Shown: positions 31,981 through 44,061 of the stretch, piece by piece | Layout: every line of letters begins with the position of its first letter | Position numbering within the stretch: the stretch's first letter is position 1 | Source: Bufo bufo | Taxonomy: Eukaryota; Chordata; Amphibia; Anura; Bufonidae | Reading direction: 5' to 3' | Assembly: GCF_905171765.1 (NCBI RefSeq) | Contig: NC_053394.1 | Location: 157,675,256-157,739,255 of the forward strand | Length of the DNA: 64,000 bases | Notes under the pieces: generated by a model | What the model was told of the DNA's origin: nothing | The model's input: only the letters and a program-made list of their open reading frames with translations | Database searches by the model: none | Made by a program: the position numbers and the translations under genes

Positions 31981-33830
31981 ATCAGGTATTCCAATCTCAG
32001 ACATGAATGGATGATAATCGATATGGGTCCTACCAGGTCCTCCTCTATGTAGATTTCCATTTTCCCAAAAGCAGCCCCCAATAGCTACAGTATTTAAATG
32101 GGTAGTCCAATTACAACTACTAACTCCTTATCCACAGGATACAAGATAAATGTCTGATCCAGAATGTCCAACCACTCCCTGCTGGTCATGATAACAGGGA
32201 CTGTGCTTTCTCGTTTCAGTAGAGCGCCAGTTGCACATGCATGTCCGCTGTGTCATTCAGCTCTATGTTATTGCTGGAGAGGGCGAAGTACAAGTGCTCG
32301 CAACCCCATCGAGTTGATGGCTAGTTTCAGTGTCAGATAGGTGCAGGTCCCACCTCTGGGACCTGCTTCTATCACCAGAACGGGCCTTCCAAACCGTGTA
32401 CATGCGCATGCTCTCTATTCAATACTATGTGTGTTCCAAAAATGGCCTTTAAATAATTATATAAAACAGGTGCCTGTATTAAAAGGGTTTTCTGGGACCT
32501 AATTATTGATGACCTCCCCTCAGGATAGGTCATCCAAATCAGATTGGTGGGGGTCTGATGGGGTGTAACTTTAAACTTTTTGGCATCAGTGCAAAATAAG
32601 TAACAGAGCTCCTCCTCCCTACCATGTCCAGTACTACCTGTAATACTGGGGCCTTCATATGTGGCAGGACAGCATTAGGGCCCCTGAGGCACCAGCTTCC
32701 AGAACCTCTGCACCCCCTATAGCTACACCCTTAGTTTACTTTTCACCCATCTTTTCTTGACCCCCTGCAAAGCACATGCACTTGGTTAAGCAGTGATATA
32801 TTCTCAAAAACCTGAGCCAAGGACTAAAATGACAAAAACATGTCTTGGACTATGAAATTGGTTCTAATTTGTAGGGGTCAGCCAAGTCTATGCGTCTTCC
32901 CTTGTTCTTCTTACCCTCAAGGATCAGAAAGACTGCAGCTTATAGTGCTCAACCCAACCTCCCTTGATGACTTTTCCCTCATGTGTCTAGTCTTGTCTTA
33001 AGTTTGTTTATTTCCTGTTATTTGTCTTGTTTTATATGTCTTTGTTGCTTCAGTACAATACGCTATGCTGGTTTACCCGGTAGCTCTTCATTGTATGTTA
33101 AATCCTGACTTATTTGGTCTCTTTCCTACCCCTACTGGGTTCATCGCATGCTTCACTGGTTATACACATGTGCCATTTTAGTGTTGACCTTTGTTCTACT
33201 GATCCGAGTTTTTTTGCTTGTAACATGTGTGATTACTATTTTCTGTGTTAATCAGAGACAAAAGACAGACAAATTGTCACTTCTGTATGTTTATTATCTT
33301 GTTGAACTACTTTAATAAACAGACAATTATATGAATAAAAAAGACTGCAGCTTATTAGTGACACGCCTTTTATTTTATTTATTTGCTTGCTTTTTCATAG
33401 TATTTTGTCTCTTTTTATTTTTATAAGCATTGCTTCTTTCTATTAAAATCTTAATTGAAATAAGTTTGGTCCTTGTATGCTCTAAAAGAATCCATAGCCT
33501 TTCTTTGGGACCATGCAAATGACTGTATTTTGTGTACTGTATTATGTGTGCAATCCGTATTTTTTTGTTTTTTTTTAAGGATAGAACAGTGCCATGTTAA
33601 TTTCAGTGGAGCCATGCACACATCCATATTTTTACATTTTTTCATGCAGCTGATCTGAGAATCTCAGTGCAAGTTCTATTCTCATCCTTTTTTGTGGTCA
33701 AGAATAGTCCTTTCTATTGATGGCATTGGGAAAAAAAACGGAATACAGATACCTGTAGAAGCGATCCATTTTTCAAGGATCTGTATTTTCCTGGCCACAA
33801 ATTGGATATGGCCATGTGCATGAGACTCAT
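31981..33830. other. Non-coding stretch with an old hAT-like remnant
   Basis: No gene seen. About 32565-32740 (GGTGTAACTTTAAACT to CCCTATAGCTACACCC) looks like a decayed hAT-type MITE. About 32110-32160 and 32480-32540 resemble T2-like MITE fragments. The rest (32760-33830) is AT-rich with nothing recognised. Confidence 0.4.
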
Positions 33831-34110
33831 GTTACGGCTACACAGTGACATATGTAGGAAAGTTGCACGACATTTCATGTAACCATTGTTAATGGTGTCG
33901 CAAATCCAGACACAACTTCTCATCCACTGACTTTAATGACAGTTGCGCACGGCACATGAATAGCCTTCCACCTTTCCTGTGACTTGGCTGAGTTTTCACA
34001 TCCAAAACACAGTTCTAAAATAGTCGCGCATCAACAATTTGCACATATTTTTGTGTTGCACAACTTTTGTGCAGGGTTGAGTTGTATGACACATGTCGTC
34101 GTGTAACCGT
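33831..34110. mobile_element. Degenerate foldback MITE
   Basis: ACGGCTACACAGTGACATATGT on the left is mirrored by ACATGTCGTCGTGTAACCGT on the right. It shares its ACTACACGGC-type end with the next element. Older and more diverged. Confidence 0.55.
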
Positions 34111-34185
34111 ACCTTTAAGAGTGTTAAACTTTTTGAATGCTGGAGAGCAGTGTGCATGTTTTTATCTGGCTGGTTTTGCAGCTTA

Positions 34186-34434
34186 AGACTACACGGCAAC
34201 AATAAGTCGCAGAAAAGTCGCACAACATTTGTTATGATAGTCAATGGTATCGCACTGCGACATGCTAGGACTGCTACGCGACAGTCTCACAGAAATCCAA
34301 CTTGGATGGATTTTTTGCGACTGTCGTGTCACAGTCACAGCATCTCGCAGTGCGACACCATTGACTATCATTATAAAAAATGTCACGTGACTTTTCTGCG
34401 ACAAGAAGTCGCTCGACACTTTGCCGTGTAGCCC
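34186..34434. mobile_element. Foldback MITE with GACTACACGGCA ends
   Basis: AAGACTACACGGCAACAATA and TTGCCGTGTAGCCCT are inverted ends. Internal arms GTCGCAGAAAAGTCGCAC and ATGATAGTCAATGGTATCGC recur inverted on the right. No coding capacity. Confidence 0.72.
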
Positions 34435-34989
34435 TAGCCATACTCACTGGCGTACCTACCATATAGGCAGACCACGCAGTGGAGGAGAGTCCCCGCCCCC
34501 TAATTGCTCCTGTCTATCTTCCTAACTGCCTCCCGTCTTCTAGCCCTGCCACCTCCTCCTAGCTCCACCTCCCATCTTCTAGCTCCACCTCCCAACTCCA
34601 TAGGCTCAAAAAACATGCTGAATCTGACCACTGACCATGTGTCCCCAGAAGATTCTTGTCTTCTGAGCTTTAAGGCCTGATTTCTCTAGCTTGCCGCAAC
34701 CCCGCCAGTAATGAAGTAAGTGACAGCTTGTAGGTGGGGACAGTGCAGAGATGTATGTGTGGAGGGGTGGGGTCACTCAGCTTTCCCAGACTATTCCTCT
34801 GCACATACAGTGGATATAAAAAGTCTACACACCCCTGTTAAAATGTCAGGTTTCTGTGCTGTAAAAAAATTCGACAAAGATAAATCATTTAGTAACATAG
34901 TATATAAGGCTGAAAAAAGACATTTGTCCATCCAGTTCAGCCTGTTATCCTGCAAGTTGATCCAGAGGAAGGCAAAAAAAAACTGTGAG

Positions 34990-36073
34990 GTAGAAGCCAA
35001 TTTTTCCCACTTAAGGGGAGAAAAACTCTTTCCCGACTCCAATAAGGCAATCAGAATAACTCCCTGGATCAACAACCCCTTTCTAGTAGCTGTAGCCTGT
35101 AATATTATTACGCTCCTGAAATACATCCAGGCCCCTCTTGAATTATTTTATTGTACTCACCATCACCACCTCCTCAGGCAGAGAGTTCCATAGTCTCACT
35201 GCTCTTACCGTAAAGAATCCTTTTCTATGTTTGTGTACAAACCTTCTTTCCTCCAGACGCAGAGGATGTCCCCTCGTCACAGTCACAGTCCTGGGGATAA
35301 ATAGATGATGGGATAGATTCTCTGTATTGCCCCCTGATATATTTATACATATTAATTAGATCTCCCCTCAGTCGTCTTTTTTCTAAAGTGAATAACCCTA
35401 ATAATGATAATCTTTCAGGGTACTGTAGTTGCCCCATTCCAGTTATTACTTTAGTTGCCCTCCTCTGAACCCTCTCCAGCTCTGCTATGGCTGCCTTGTT
35501 CACAGGAGCCCAGAACTGTACACAGTACTCCATGTGTGGTCTGACTAGTGATTTGTAAAGTGGTAGGACTATGTTCTCATCACGGGCATCTATGCTCCTT
35601 TTGATGCAACCCATTATCTTATTGGCCTTGGCAGCAGCTGCCTGAAACTGGTTTTTACAGCTTAGTTTGCTGTTTATTAAAATTCCTAGATCCTTTTCCA
35701 TGTCAGTGTTACCCAGTGTTTTACCATTTAGTATGTACGGGTGATTTGCATTATTCCTTCCCATGTGCATAACCTTACATTTGTCAGTGTTAAACCTTAT
35801 CTGCCACTTCTCTGCCCAAGCCTCTAATCTATCCAGATCCATCTGTAGCAGTATACTGTCCTCTTCAGTGTTAATTACTTTACACAGTTTAGTGTCATCT
35901 GCAAAAATTGATATTTTACTGTGCAAGCCTTCTACAAGATCATTAATAAATATATTGAAGAGAATAGGGCCCAATACTGACCCCGGAGGTACTCCACTAG
36001 TGACAGTGACCCAATCTGGGTGTGTACCATTAATAACCACCCTCTGTTTTTTATCACTGAGCCAGTTACTTAC
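34990..36073 (-). pseudogene. CR1-2 reverse transcriptase, C-terminal half
   Basis: Open from the gypsy-2 border: [39 protein letters not shown], catalytic SIFADDTKLCKV, CKVMHMGRNN, LVRPHMEYCVQFWAP and LRGDLINMYKYIRGQYRE. A frameshift near 35315 diverts the end before TRGHPLRLEE-type sequence. FADD is intact here, unlike CR1-1. Confidence 0.9.
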
Positions 36074-36495
36074 TGTCACGGAACCATGAACCAGACGTAC
36101 AACAAGAGATAAGAGAAAATAAGAAGGCTTTATTGAAAATAAAGCTGTAAAGCAAAAGTCCAAACGGATGGTGAAACCGAGCAGAGTCTTTGCGAAGCCA
36201 GAGGTCAGGAACCAGAAGGGTAGTCAGACGAAGCCAGGATCTGGAACCAGCAGGGTAGTCAGACGAAGCCAGGATCAGGAACCAGAAGCAGCAGCAGTCT
36301 TAGAAGCATGTGTACACAAGAGGAGCAAGCAAGGAACTAAAGCCACAGACCTCCTATATATATGAGCTAGGCATCCAGCTCCTCCCAGTGGGAAGGAGGA
36401 GCCGCAGGGTGGAAGGCTACAAGAAACCCAGAAACCAAGATGGCCGCCAGCACATGTCAAACGAAGGAGAACAGCAAGAAGGTAAGACCATGACA
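36074..36495 (-). repeat. gypsy-2 3' LTR
   Basis: 422 bp, nearly identical to 40852-41273. An antisense-read AATAAA-type signal (TTTATTGAAAATAAAGC) lies near the end. Next to it a purine-rich minus-strand tract (36496-36512) is the polypurine tract. An imperfect ~30-bp repeat AGGGTAGTCAGACGAAGCCA occurs inside. Confidence 0.95.
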
Positions 36496-36506
36496 GTACC
36501 TCCCCC

Positions 36507-39500
36507 TCAAGGGCCCCTCCTCCGCGGAGCACAAAACGGTTTCTGAGGGAAGCGTGCGTGGAAGGCTCGGAGCAAGGCAGGAGCATGGACATCTGCGGAG
36601 GGAACCCAGGAACGCTCCTCTGGACCATAACCACGCCAATGGACCAAAAACTGCAACCGACCGCGGACCAGGCGTGAGTCCAGGATATTGCTCACCTCAT
36701 ATTCCTCACGATTGCCCACTTGGACCGGACGAGGCCGAGGAACCGAGGAAGTGAAACGATTACACACCAGTGGCTTCAACAGGGAGACATGAAACACGTT
36801 GGAGATCCGCATGCCAGGAGGAAGCGCAAGGGCATAGGCTACCGGGTTTACCCTGCGAAGCACTCGGAAGGGGCCAACAAAGCGAGGCGCCAGCTTGGGA
36901 GTGGGCACTCGAAGGTTGAGGTTGCGGGTGGACAACCATACACGGTCTCCGACCTGGTAGGAAGGAGCAGGCGCTTGTCTGCGATCAGCCTGGAGTTTCT
37001 GGCGCTGCGCAGAGGCCTCAAGGGACCTCTGGATCTGTACCCAAGAAGCACGTAGGACGGAAAGGTGATCCTCCACAGCCGGAATATCCTGGGGAGAGAA
37101 TACCTCCGGTAACACGGCAGGTTGGAACCCATAATTGGCCATGAAGGGAGACGTCCCAGAGGAAGAGTTCACCGCCGTGTTCCTGGCAAACTCAGCCCAA
37201 GGCAGGAGGTCAACCCAATTGTCTTGGTGGTCGGAGACATAGCAACGAAGGAATTGCTCCAAGGCCTGATTGGATCGTTCTGCGGCCCCATTGGACTGAG
37301 GGTGGTAGGCCGAGGAGAAGGAGAGATGAATCCCCAACTGGGAGCAAAAGGCGCGCCAGAACCTGGACACAAACTGACTCCCCCGATCCGACACAATCTC
37401 CTTGGGCAAACCGTGCAACCGGAAGACCTCCCTGGCAAAAATCGTGGCCAACTCTTGTGCAGAGGGTAACTTCTTGAGAGGAACACAGTGGCACATTTTG
37501 GAAAACCGATCCACAATCATGAGAATGACCGTATGGCCTCGGGATGCAGGGAGGTCCACAATGAAATCCATCCCCAGGTGTGACCATGGGCGCTCCCCGG
37601 TGGTTATGGGTTGCAGAAGACCCAACGGAAGGTGCCGAGGGGACTTACTCTGGGCACAAACGGAGCATGCCGCTACATATGCGGCGATGTCGGAACGTAG
37701 GGAAGGCCACCAGAACAGACGTGAAACAGCCCAGGACAGCTGATTCTTTCCAGGATGCCCCGCGGTCTTGGAGTTATGGTAGGTACGCAACAACCGAGTG
37801 CGCAACTCCTCAGGCACAAAACATCTGCCGTTGGGTCTCCCAGAGGGAGCACCAGATTGAGCCGCCAAAATCTGCTCACCCAGGGGAGAGGTCAGGCTGG
37901 TGCGAATGGCGGCCAGGATCTGATTCGGAGGTATGACCGAAGTCGGAATCGACTCCTCCCTGGACAGCTCGGAGTACTGCCGTGATAAGGCATCCGCCCT
38001 GATGTTCTTGGAACCGGGTAGGTAGGAGACCACGTAATTAAAACGTGACAAGAACAGAGCCCATCTGGCCTGACGTGGTGTCAATCTCTTGGCCTCAGAA
38101 AGGTAGGTCAGATTCTTGTGGTCCGTCAGGATGAGAACCGGAACCACCGAACCCTCGAGCAAGTGCCTCCATTCTTTAAGGGCCTGCACGATGGCCAATA
38201 ACTCCCTGTCACCAATCTGATAGTTGCACTCCGCGGAAGACAGTTTCCGGGAGTAAAACCCACAAGGAAGCAGAGGACCCTCTGGTGTTCTACGCTGAGA
38301 CAGAAGGGCGCCTACTCCCGTCTCAGACGCGTCCACCTCGAGGACAAAGGGCAACCCAGGGTTGGGATGCGACAGAATCGGAGCCGACACAAAGGCGGAC
38401 TTTAGGGCCTCAAAAGCTCGGATGGCCTCGAGCGGCCAGACCTGGGAATTACTGCCCTTCCTGGTCAGATCCGTGAGAGGCTTGGCCAGCATGGAAAAGT
38501 CCCTGATGAACTTCCGATAATAATTGGCGAAGCCCAAAAAGCGCTGCAGGGAACGAAGACCACTGGGCTGGGGCCACTGTAAGACAGCCGAAACCTTCTC
38601 AGGATCCATGGAGAACCCCTCAGCGGAAATGATGTAACCTAAGAAGGTTACCTGGGATCGGTGAAACTCGCATTTCTCAAGCTTACCGAACAGCTTGTTC
38701 TCTCATAACCGTTGCAACACTCGTCTGACATCCAGAATGTGGACCTCCATGGATTCAGAATATACCAAGATGTCATCCAAATAGACCACCACACACTGCT
38801 GCAACAGGTCACGGAAAACATTGTTGATGAATTCCTGAAAGACTGCGGGCGCATTGCACAACCCAAAGGGCATAACCAAGGATTCATAATGACCGGTCCT
38901 GGTGTTAAACGCGGTCTTCCACTCATCGCCCGCCTTGATCCTTACCAGGTTATATGCCGCCCTCAGGTCGAGTTTGGTAAAGACCGTGGCCCCTTTAAGG
39001 CGATCGAACAGCTCGGAAATCAAGGGTATCGGGTAAGCGTTCTTGATCGTGATGCGATTGAGACCCCTGTAATCGATGCAAGGCCTCAACTCACCGCCCT
39101 TCTTTTTCACAAAGAAAAATCCAGCCCCTGCCGGGGACGAAGATTTGCGAATGTGTCCGCGTGAAAGCGCCTCCCTCACGTACTCCTCCATGGCCTCATT
39201 CTCCGCTACCGACAGTGGATAGACTTTGCCACGAGGAGGAACGGCACCAGATTGTAACTCTATGGCACAATCGTATGGGCGGTGCGGAGGTAGGGCAACC
39301 GCGCGCACCTTATCGAATACATCCCGGTACTCCTCGTATTCAGGAGGCAACAGAGAGTCCGAGGAAGTACACAGCAACTTGGCAGGCCCATGGATGCAAC
39401 TAGCCCCACACTGCGGTGACCACGAGAGGATCTCGACCGATCTCCAATCGAAAGTCGGATTATGCTTCTGGAGCCAGGGGTACCCCAAGACCACCGAGTA

Positions 39501-40838
39501 GTGTGGAGACGAAATAACCTGGAGACAGACCGACTCTCTGTGAACGGCACCAATGGCTATCCCCACTGGAAGGGTCTCATGAGTCACGTGTGGCGGCAGA
39601 AGGGGTCTGCCGTCTATCGCCTCAAGAGCCAGTGGGGAACCTCGAGCCTGCAGAGGAATGGAATTGGCGGCAGCGAACACACTATCAATGAACAAACCAC
39701 CAGCACCAGAGTCCACCAACGCCTGGGTCGTCACCGAGCCCCCGACCCAGGAGAGGACAACAGTGATCAGTGGTTTGTCAACACGGGAAACCGGGGACGA
39801 GGAGACTCCACCCAAGATCTGCCCCCGACAGGATCTCAGGTACGAGCGTTTTCCCGGACGGTTCGGACATGCTAACCGAAAATGCCCACCGAGACCACAG
39901 TACATGCATCGGCCCTCGCGTCTCCGGAGTGCCCTCTCCCCCTCGGACAGGCGAGCAAACCCCAGCTGCATGGGTTCACCCCCAGACAAGTCATCCCCAG
40001 GAGGCGTGGGAGGAGAGGGAGGCACGGGTGGGACAGCAAACGTAGGCACCAATCTGTTAGAAGACCTCCGCAGGTTCTCCTTAAAGGAAGGTCTCTCCCT
40101 GAGTCTGGTGTCAATCAAAATCAGGAATGAAATAAGAGACTCGAGCTCAACTGGTAGGTCCTTAGCTGCAACCTCATCCTTCAAGGCATCCGAGAGACCA
40201 TGAGAGAAAGCAGCGACCAGAGCCTCATTATTCCAGCCCACCTCTGCTGCCAGGGTACGAAACTCAATGGCGTATTCAGCTACGGATCGTGAACCCTGTC
40301 TGATGGACATAAGGAGCTTCGCAGCAGAGGCAGCACGAGCCGGCACATCGAATACCTTCCGAAGAGAAGCAACAAAACCGGAAAACTCGGCAACCACCGG
40401 ATTGTTGTTCTCCCATAAAGGGCTGGCCCAGGCCAAGGCCTTGTCCGAGAGCAGCGAGATCAAGAAGCCCACCTTTGATTTCTCAGTAGGAAAGGCATGT
40501 GGCAGCAACTCGAAATAAATGCCCACCTGGTTAAGGAAACCTCGGCACTGAGTTGGCTCTCCCCCAAAGCGCTGTGGAAGAGGGGCAGAACCGGTCATAC
40601 CCCGAAACACCGCAGGCGCAACAACAGGTGTCGGGGTAGACTCTGGCGCAACAACCGGAGCGGCAGTAGGAGCGAGCCCAGGAGCGACAACCGACCCATC
40701 GGCAACGGGAGCGAAATGAGCCGTGCGTTCAAGCAGGGTTTGCAACGCCACAGCGAACCGACCCAACAGGTGATCCTGCTGATCAAGTCTGGCAACCAGC
40801 GTGGGTAGCGAGGATGGCCCTGTACCGTCAGAATTCAT
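36507..40838 (-). pseudogene. gypsy-2 gag-pol polyprotein, one TGA from open
   Basis: The ATG at 40838 opens 711 codons to TGA at 38703-38705, and the same frame then continues to 36507 (1,444 codons in all). Gag/capsid (~90-270, RFGGEPTQCRGFLNQVG), zinc knuckle CMYCGLGGHFRLAC, retropepsin LVDSGAGGLF, RT with [21 protein letters not shown] and [11 protein letters not shown], RNase H LEVDASETGVGA and LTDHKNLTYL, integrase HHCC and DDE (MDFIVDLP, VSDRGSQF, NGAAERSNQ), and chromodomain (EEYEVSNILDSRL, FLVHWRGYGPEERSWVP). The TGA sits where CGA (Arg) is expected, a CpG-type transition. Probably a recently dead copy of an active family. Confidence 0.95.
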
Positions 40839-40851
40839 GGCTTGGTCCTAA

Positions 40852-41273
40852 TGTCACGGAACCATGAACCAGACGTACAACAAGAGATAAGAGAAAATAA
40901 GAAGGCTTTATTGAAAATAAAGCTGTAAAGCAAAAGTCCAAACGGATGGTGAAACCGAGCAGAGTCTTTGCGAAGCCAGAGGTCAGGAACCAGAAGGGTA
41001 GTCAGACGAAGCCAGGATCTGGAACCAGCAGGGTAGTCAGACGAAGCCAGGATCAGGAACCAGAAGCAGCAGCAGTCTTAGAAGCATGTGTACACAAGAG
41101 GACCAAGCAAGGAACTGAAGCCACAGACCTCCTATATATATGAGCTAGGCATCCAGCTCCTCCCAGTGGGAAGGAGGAGCCGCAGGGTGGAAGGCTACAA
41201 GAAACCCAGAAACCAAGATGGCCGCCAGCACATGTCAAACGAAGGAGAACAGCAAGAAGGTAAGACCATGACA
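40852..41273 (-). repeat. gypsy-2 5' LTR
   Basis: 422 bp with two substitutions from the 3' LTR. The short stretch between it and the gag ATG (40839-40851) is only 13 bp, so the leader is extremely short and I cannot place a standard primer-binding site. Confidence 0.95.
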
Positions 41274-41765
41274 CTTACCCACAAACAGACATTTTCTCCC
41301 AGTCTGAGCATTCATGGAGAAGTCTAGATACACGACATCCATTGATTTGTCGCTGTCAAGTCTAGAACTTAACTCCTCATAGAAACTGATTAAATTTGTT
41401 TGACATGACCGATCCCTCATGAAGCCATGCTGATATGATGTTATTTGCTTGTTTTCATTGAGATCCTCCAAGATAGCATCTCTTAGAAAACCTTCAAACA
41501 GTTTACCCACAACAGATGTTAAACTTACCGGCCTATAGTTTCCGGGGGGGGGGGGGTTTGTACCCTTTTTGAATATTGGCACCCCATTTGCTATGCGCCA
41601 ATCCTGTGGAACACTCCCTGTCAGTATAGAGTCTGTAAATATCAGAAATAAGGGTCTGGCTATGACATTACCTAATTCTCCTAGGATACGGGGGTGTATG
41701 CCATCTGGTCCTGGCGATTTGTCTATTTTAATATTTTTAAGTCGCTGTTATACTTCTTCCTGGGG
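41274..41765 (-). pseudogene. CR1-2 reverse transcriptase, N-terminal part
   Basis: Encodes MPIFKKGTNPPPPGNYRPVS with FEGFLRDAILEDL, QHGFMRDRSCQTNL and SMDVVYLDFS (the first RT Asp). A G-run at 41541-41550 marks the Pro-rich PPPP stretch. It continues into 36073 across gypsy-2. Confidence 0.88.
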
Positions 41766-42076
41766 CTGTACTTTTTCCACCTTTAATGTGACCTATAAAC
41801 TGTACCAATTAATTGAAAAACAAACTGAAATCTTTTAGGTGGAGGGAAGAAAAAAATAAAATAAAAATATTGTGGTTGCATATGTGTGCACACCCTCTTA
41901 CAACTGGTGATGTAGCTGTGTTCAGAATTAAGCAATCACATTTAAAATCATGTTAAATAAGAGTCAGCATACACCTGCCATCATTTAAAGTGACTCTGAT
42001 TAACCCCAAATAAAGTTCAGCTGCTCTAGTTGGTCTTTCCTGAAATATTCTTAGTCACATCCCACAGCAAAAGCCA

Positions 42077-43095
42077 TGGTCCACAGAGAGCTTCCAAAGT
42101 ATCAGAGGGATCTCATTGTTAAAAGGTATCAGTCAGGAGAAGGGTAAAAAAGAATTTCCAAGGCATTAGATATACCATGGAACACAGTGAAGACAGTCAT
42201 CATCAAGTGGAGAAAATATGGCACAACAGTGACATTACCAAGAACTGGACGTCCCTCCAAAATTGATGAAAAGAGGAGAAGAAAACTGGTCTGGGAGGTT
42301 ACCAAGAGGCCTACAGCAACATTAAAGGACCTGCAGGAATATCTGGCAAGTACTGGCTGTGTGGTACATGTGACAACAATCTCCCGTATTCTTCATATGT
42401 CTGGGCTATGGGGTAGAGTGGCAAGACGAAAGCCTTTTCTTACGAAGAAAAACATCTAAGACAGGCTACATTTTGCAAAAACACATCTGAAGTCTCCCAA
42501 AAGCATGTTGGGAAAGGTGTTATGGTCTGATGAAACCAAGGTTGAACTTTTTGGCCATAATTCCAAAAGATATGTTTGGCGCAAAAACAACACTGCACAT
42601 CACCAAAAGAACACCATACCCACAGTGAAGCATGGTGGTGGCAGCATCATGCTTTGGTGCATTTTTTCTTCAGCTGGAGCTGAAGCCTTAGTTAAGCTAG
42701 AGGGAATTATGAACAGTTCCAAATACCAGTCAATATTGGCACAAAACCTTCAGGCTTCTGCTAGAAAGCTGAACATGAAGAGGAACTGCATCTTTCAGCA
42801 TGATAACGACCCAAAGCATACATCCAAATCAACAAAGGAATGGCTTCACCAGAAGAAGATTAAAGTTTTAGAATGGCCCAGCCAGAGCCCAGACCTGAAT
42901 ACGATTGAAAATCTGTGGGGTGATCTGAAGAGGGCTGTGCACAGGAGATGCCCTCGCAATCTGACAGATTTGGAGTGTTTTTGCAAAGAAGAGTGGGCAA
43001 ATCTTGCCAAGTCAAAATGTGCCATGCTGATAGACTCATACCCAAAAAGACTGAGTGCTGTAATAAAATCAAAAGATGCTTCAACAAAGTATTAA
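42077..43095 (+). pseudogene. Tc1-2 transposase with two nonsense codons
   Basis: The ATG at 42077 (MVHRELPKYQRDLIVKRYQS) fits a ~340-residue Tc1 transposase. There is an in-frame TAA at ~42147 and another at ~42457 (after TKKNI). N-terminal paired-like HTH domains with GRPSKID linker; catalytic triad kept: LWSDETKVELFG, FQHDNDPKHTS, SPDLNTIENLWGDLKR. It ends SKDASTKY. Apart from the two stops it looks complete. Confidence 0.92.
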
Positions 43096-43316
43096 TTTAA
43101 GGGTGTGCACACTTATGCAACCATATTATTTTATTTTTATATTTTTTCTTCCCTCTACCTAAAAGATTTCAGTTTGTTTTTCAATCGAGTTGTACAGTTT
43201 ATAGGTCACATTAAAGGTGGAAAAAGTTCTGAAATGATTTAGCTTTGTCTCATTTTTTTACATCACAGAAAACTGACATTTTAACAGGGGTGTGTAGACT
43301 TTTTATATCCACTGTA

Positions 43317-43810
43317 TGCAATTCAGAACAGGAGGAAAGCTGGTTGTCACTACGTTATGTAATGTGACTTAGCTTTCCTGATGTCCTGCATGGCACAACT
43401 GCAGAGGCATGAGAAGATATGAGGGTAGGTAGGAGTTGTGTTACTCAGCTTTCTCAGACTTTTCTCATGTCTCTCCACACGCGCCATGCAGGACAGCAGA
43501 AAAGCTGGGTGCTATTACATCATGTAATGTCACTCAGATTTCCTGCTATCCTGCAAGGCATAAATGCAGATAATAAGAACACGGAAAGGCAGGGGGGAGG
43601 GGTTCACTTAGCTTTATCAGAGACTCATGTCTCTGCACATGTGTCATGCAGGATAGTAAGTAATGTCAGTGTCTCCCAGCTGTCCTGTATGACACAGAGG
43701 ATGGGGGGAAGGGCGGCACTCACTTCCTCAAACTTTTCTCATGTCTCTGCACATGTGCCATGCTGGACAGCAGGAAAGTTGGGTGGTATTACATCATGTA
43801 ATGCCCCAGA
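43317..43810. repeat. ~150-bp degenerate tandem units in the hAT shell
   Basis: CTCATGTCTCTGCACATGTG, CCATGCAGGACAGCAG and ATTACATCATGTAATG recur at roughly 43465-43530, 43625-43680 and 43735-43800. Related sequence also sits at 34715-34806 on the other side of Tc1-2. Non-coding. Confidence 0.65.
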
Positions 43811-44061
43811 TTATTGTCAAAATATGCTGAACACTGCCAGAACCTACCTGATCCCATTCACTATAATGGGTCTGTTGGGTTCCGGCGTGAGTACTGCCAT
43901 TTTGTAGAACAAAATACTGGTGCATGAGGTGGGGCAGGGGAGAAGTTAGGGAGGGTAGAAAAAGGAGCCAGGGCACATAGTGGGAGAGACTAGGAAAGGG
44001 CATGGGGCCCAATTTAAATTCATGGGGCCCAATGATTTCTATGTACGCCCCTGGCCTTACT

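Larger units (their letters stand above)
36074..41273 (-). mobile_element. Ty3/gypsy chromovirus (gypsy-2), young, 5,200 bp
   Basis: Ends TGTCACGG...GACA, LTRs 36074-36495 and 40852-41273 (422 bp each), TSD CTTAC (36069-36073 and 41274-41278). Only two LTR differences seen by eye (near 36323/41101 and 36336/41114). Coding is one gag-pol frame with a single nonsense codon. A different family from gypsy-1/3. Confidence 0.96.
34893..41765 (-). mobile_element. CR1 LINE fragment (CR1-2) split by gypsy-2
   Basis: CR1 3' end at 34893 (AGTAACATAGTATATAAGGC), running to 36073, then 41274-41765. Encodes the RT from YRPVSLT to the C-terminus. It lies within the left inverted repeat of Tc1-2. It has an internal deletion near 41313, where CR1-1 has ~60 more bases. 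Confidence 0.88.
34808..43314 (+). mobile_element. Tc1/mariner element (Tc1-2) interrupted by CR1-2
   Basis: Ends CAGTGGATATAAAAAGTCTA and complement are flanked by TA (34806-34807 and 43315-43316). Long ~200-bp inverted repeats: the left arm is split by CR1-2 at ~34892/41766 and continues to ~41900; the right arm is 43110-43314. Own length is about 1.6 kb without the insert. Confidence 0.92.
34445..44053. mobile_element. hAT-like element (outermost shell of a four-level nest)
   Basis: Left end CACTGGCGTACCTACC and right end TACGCCCCTG (complement CAGGGGCGTA). Flanks GCCATACT (34437-34444) and GCCTTACT (44054-44061) are an 8-bp TSD with one mismatch. Own sequence is only 34445-34807 and 43315-44053; the Tc1 element lies between. 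The interior holds ~150-bp tandem units with CTCATGTCTCTGCACATG. No transposase. Confidence 0.72.

Noticed and set aside
36720..40203. Several plus-strand ORFs over 100 codons inside gypsy-2
   Set aside because: All lie antisense to one long gag-pol frame with clear domains.
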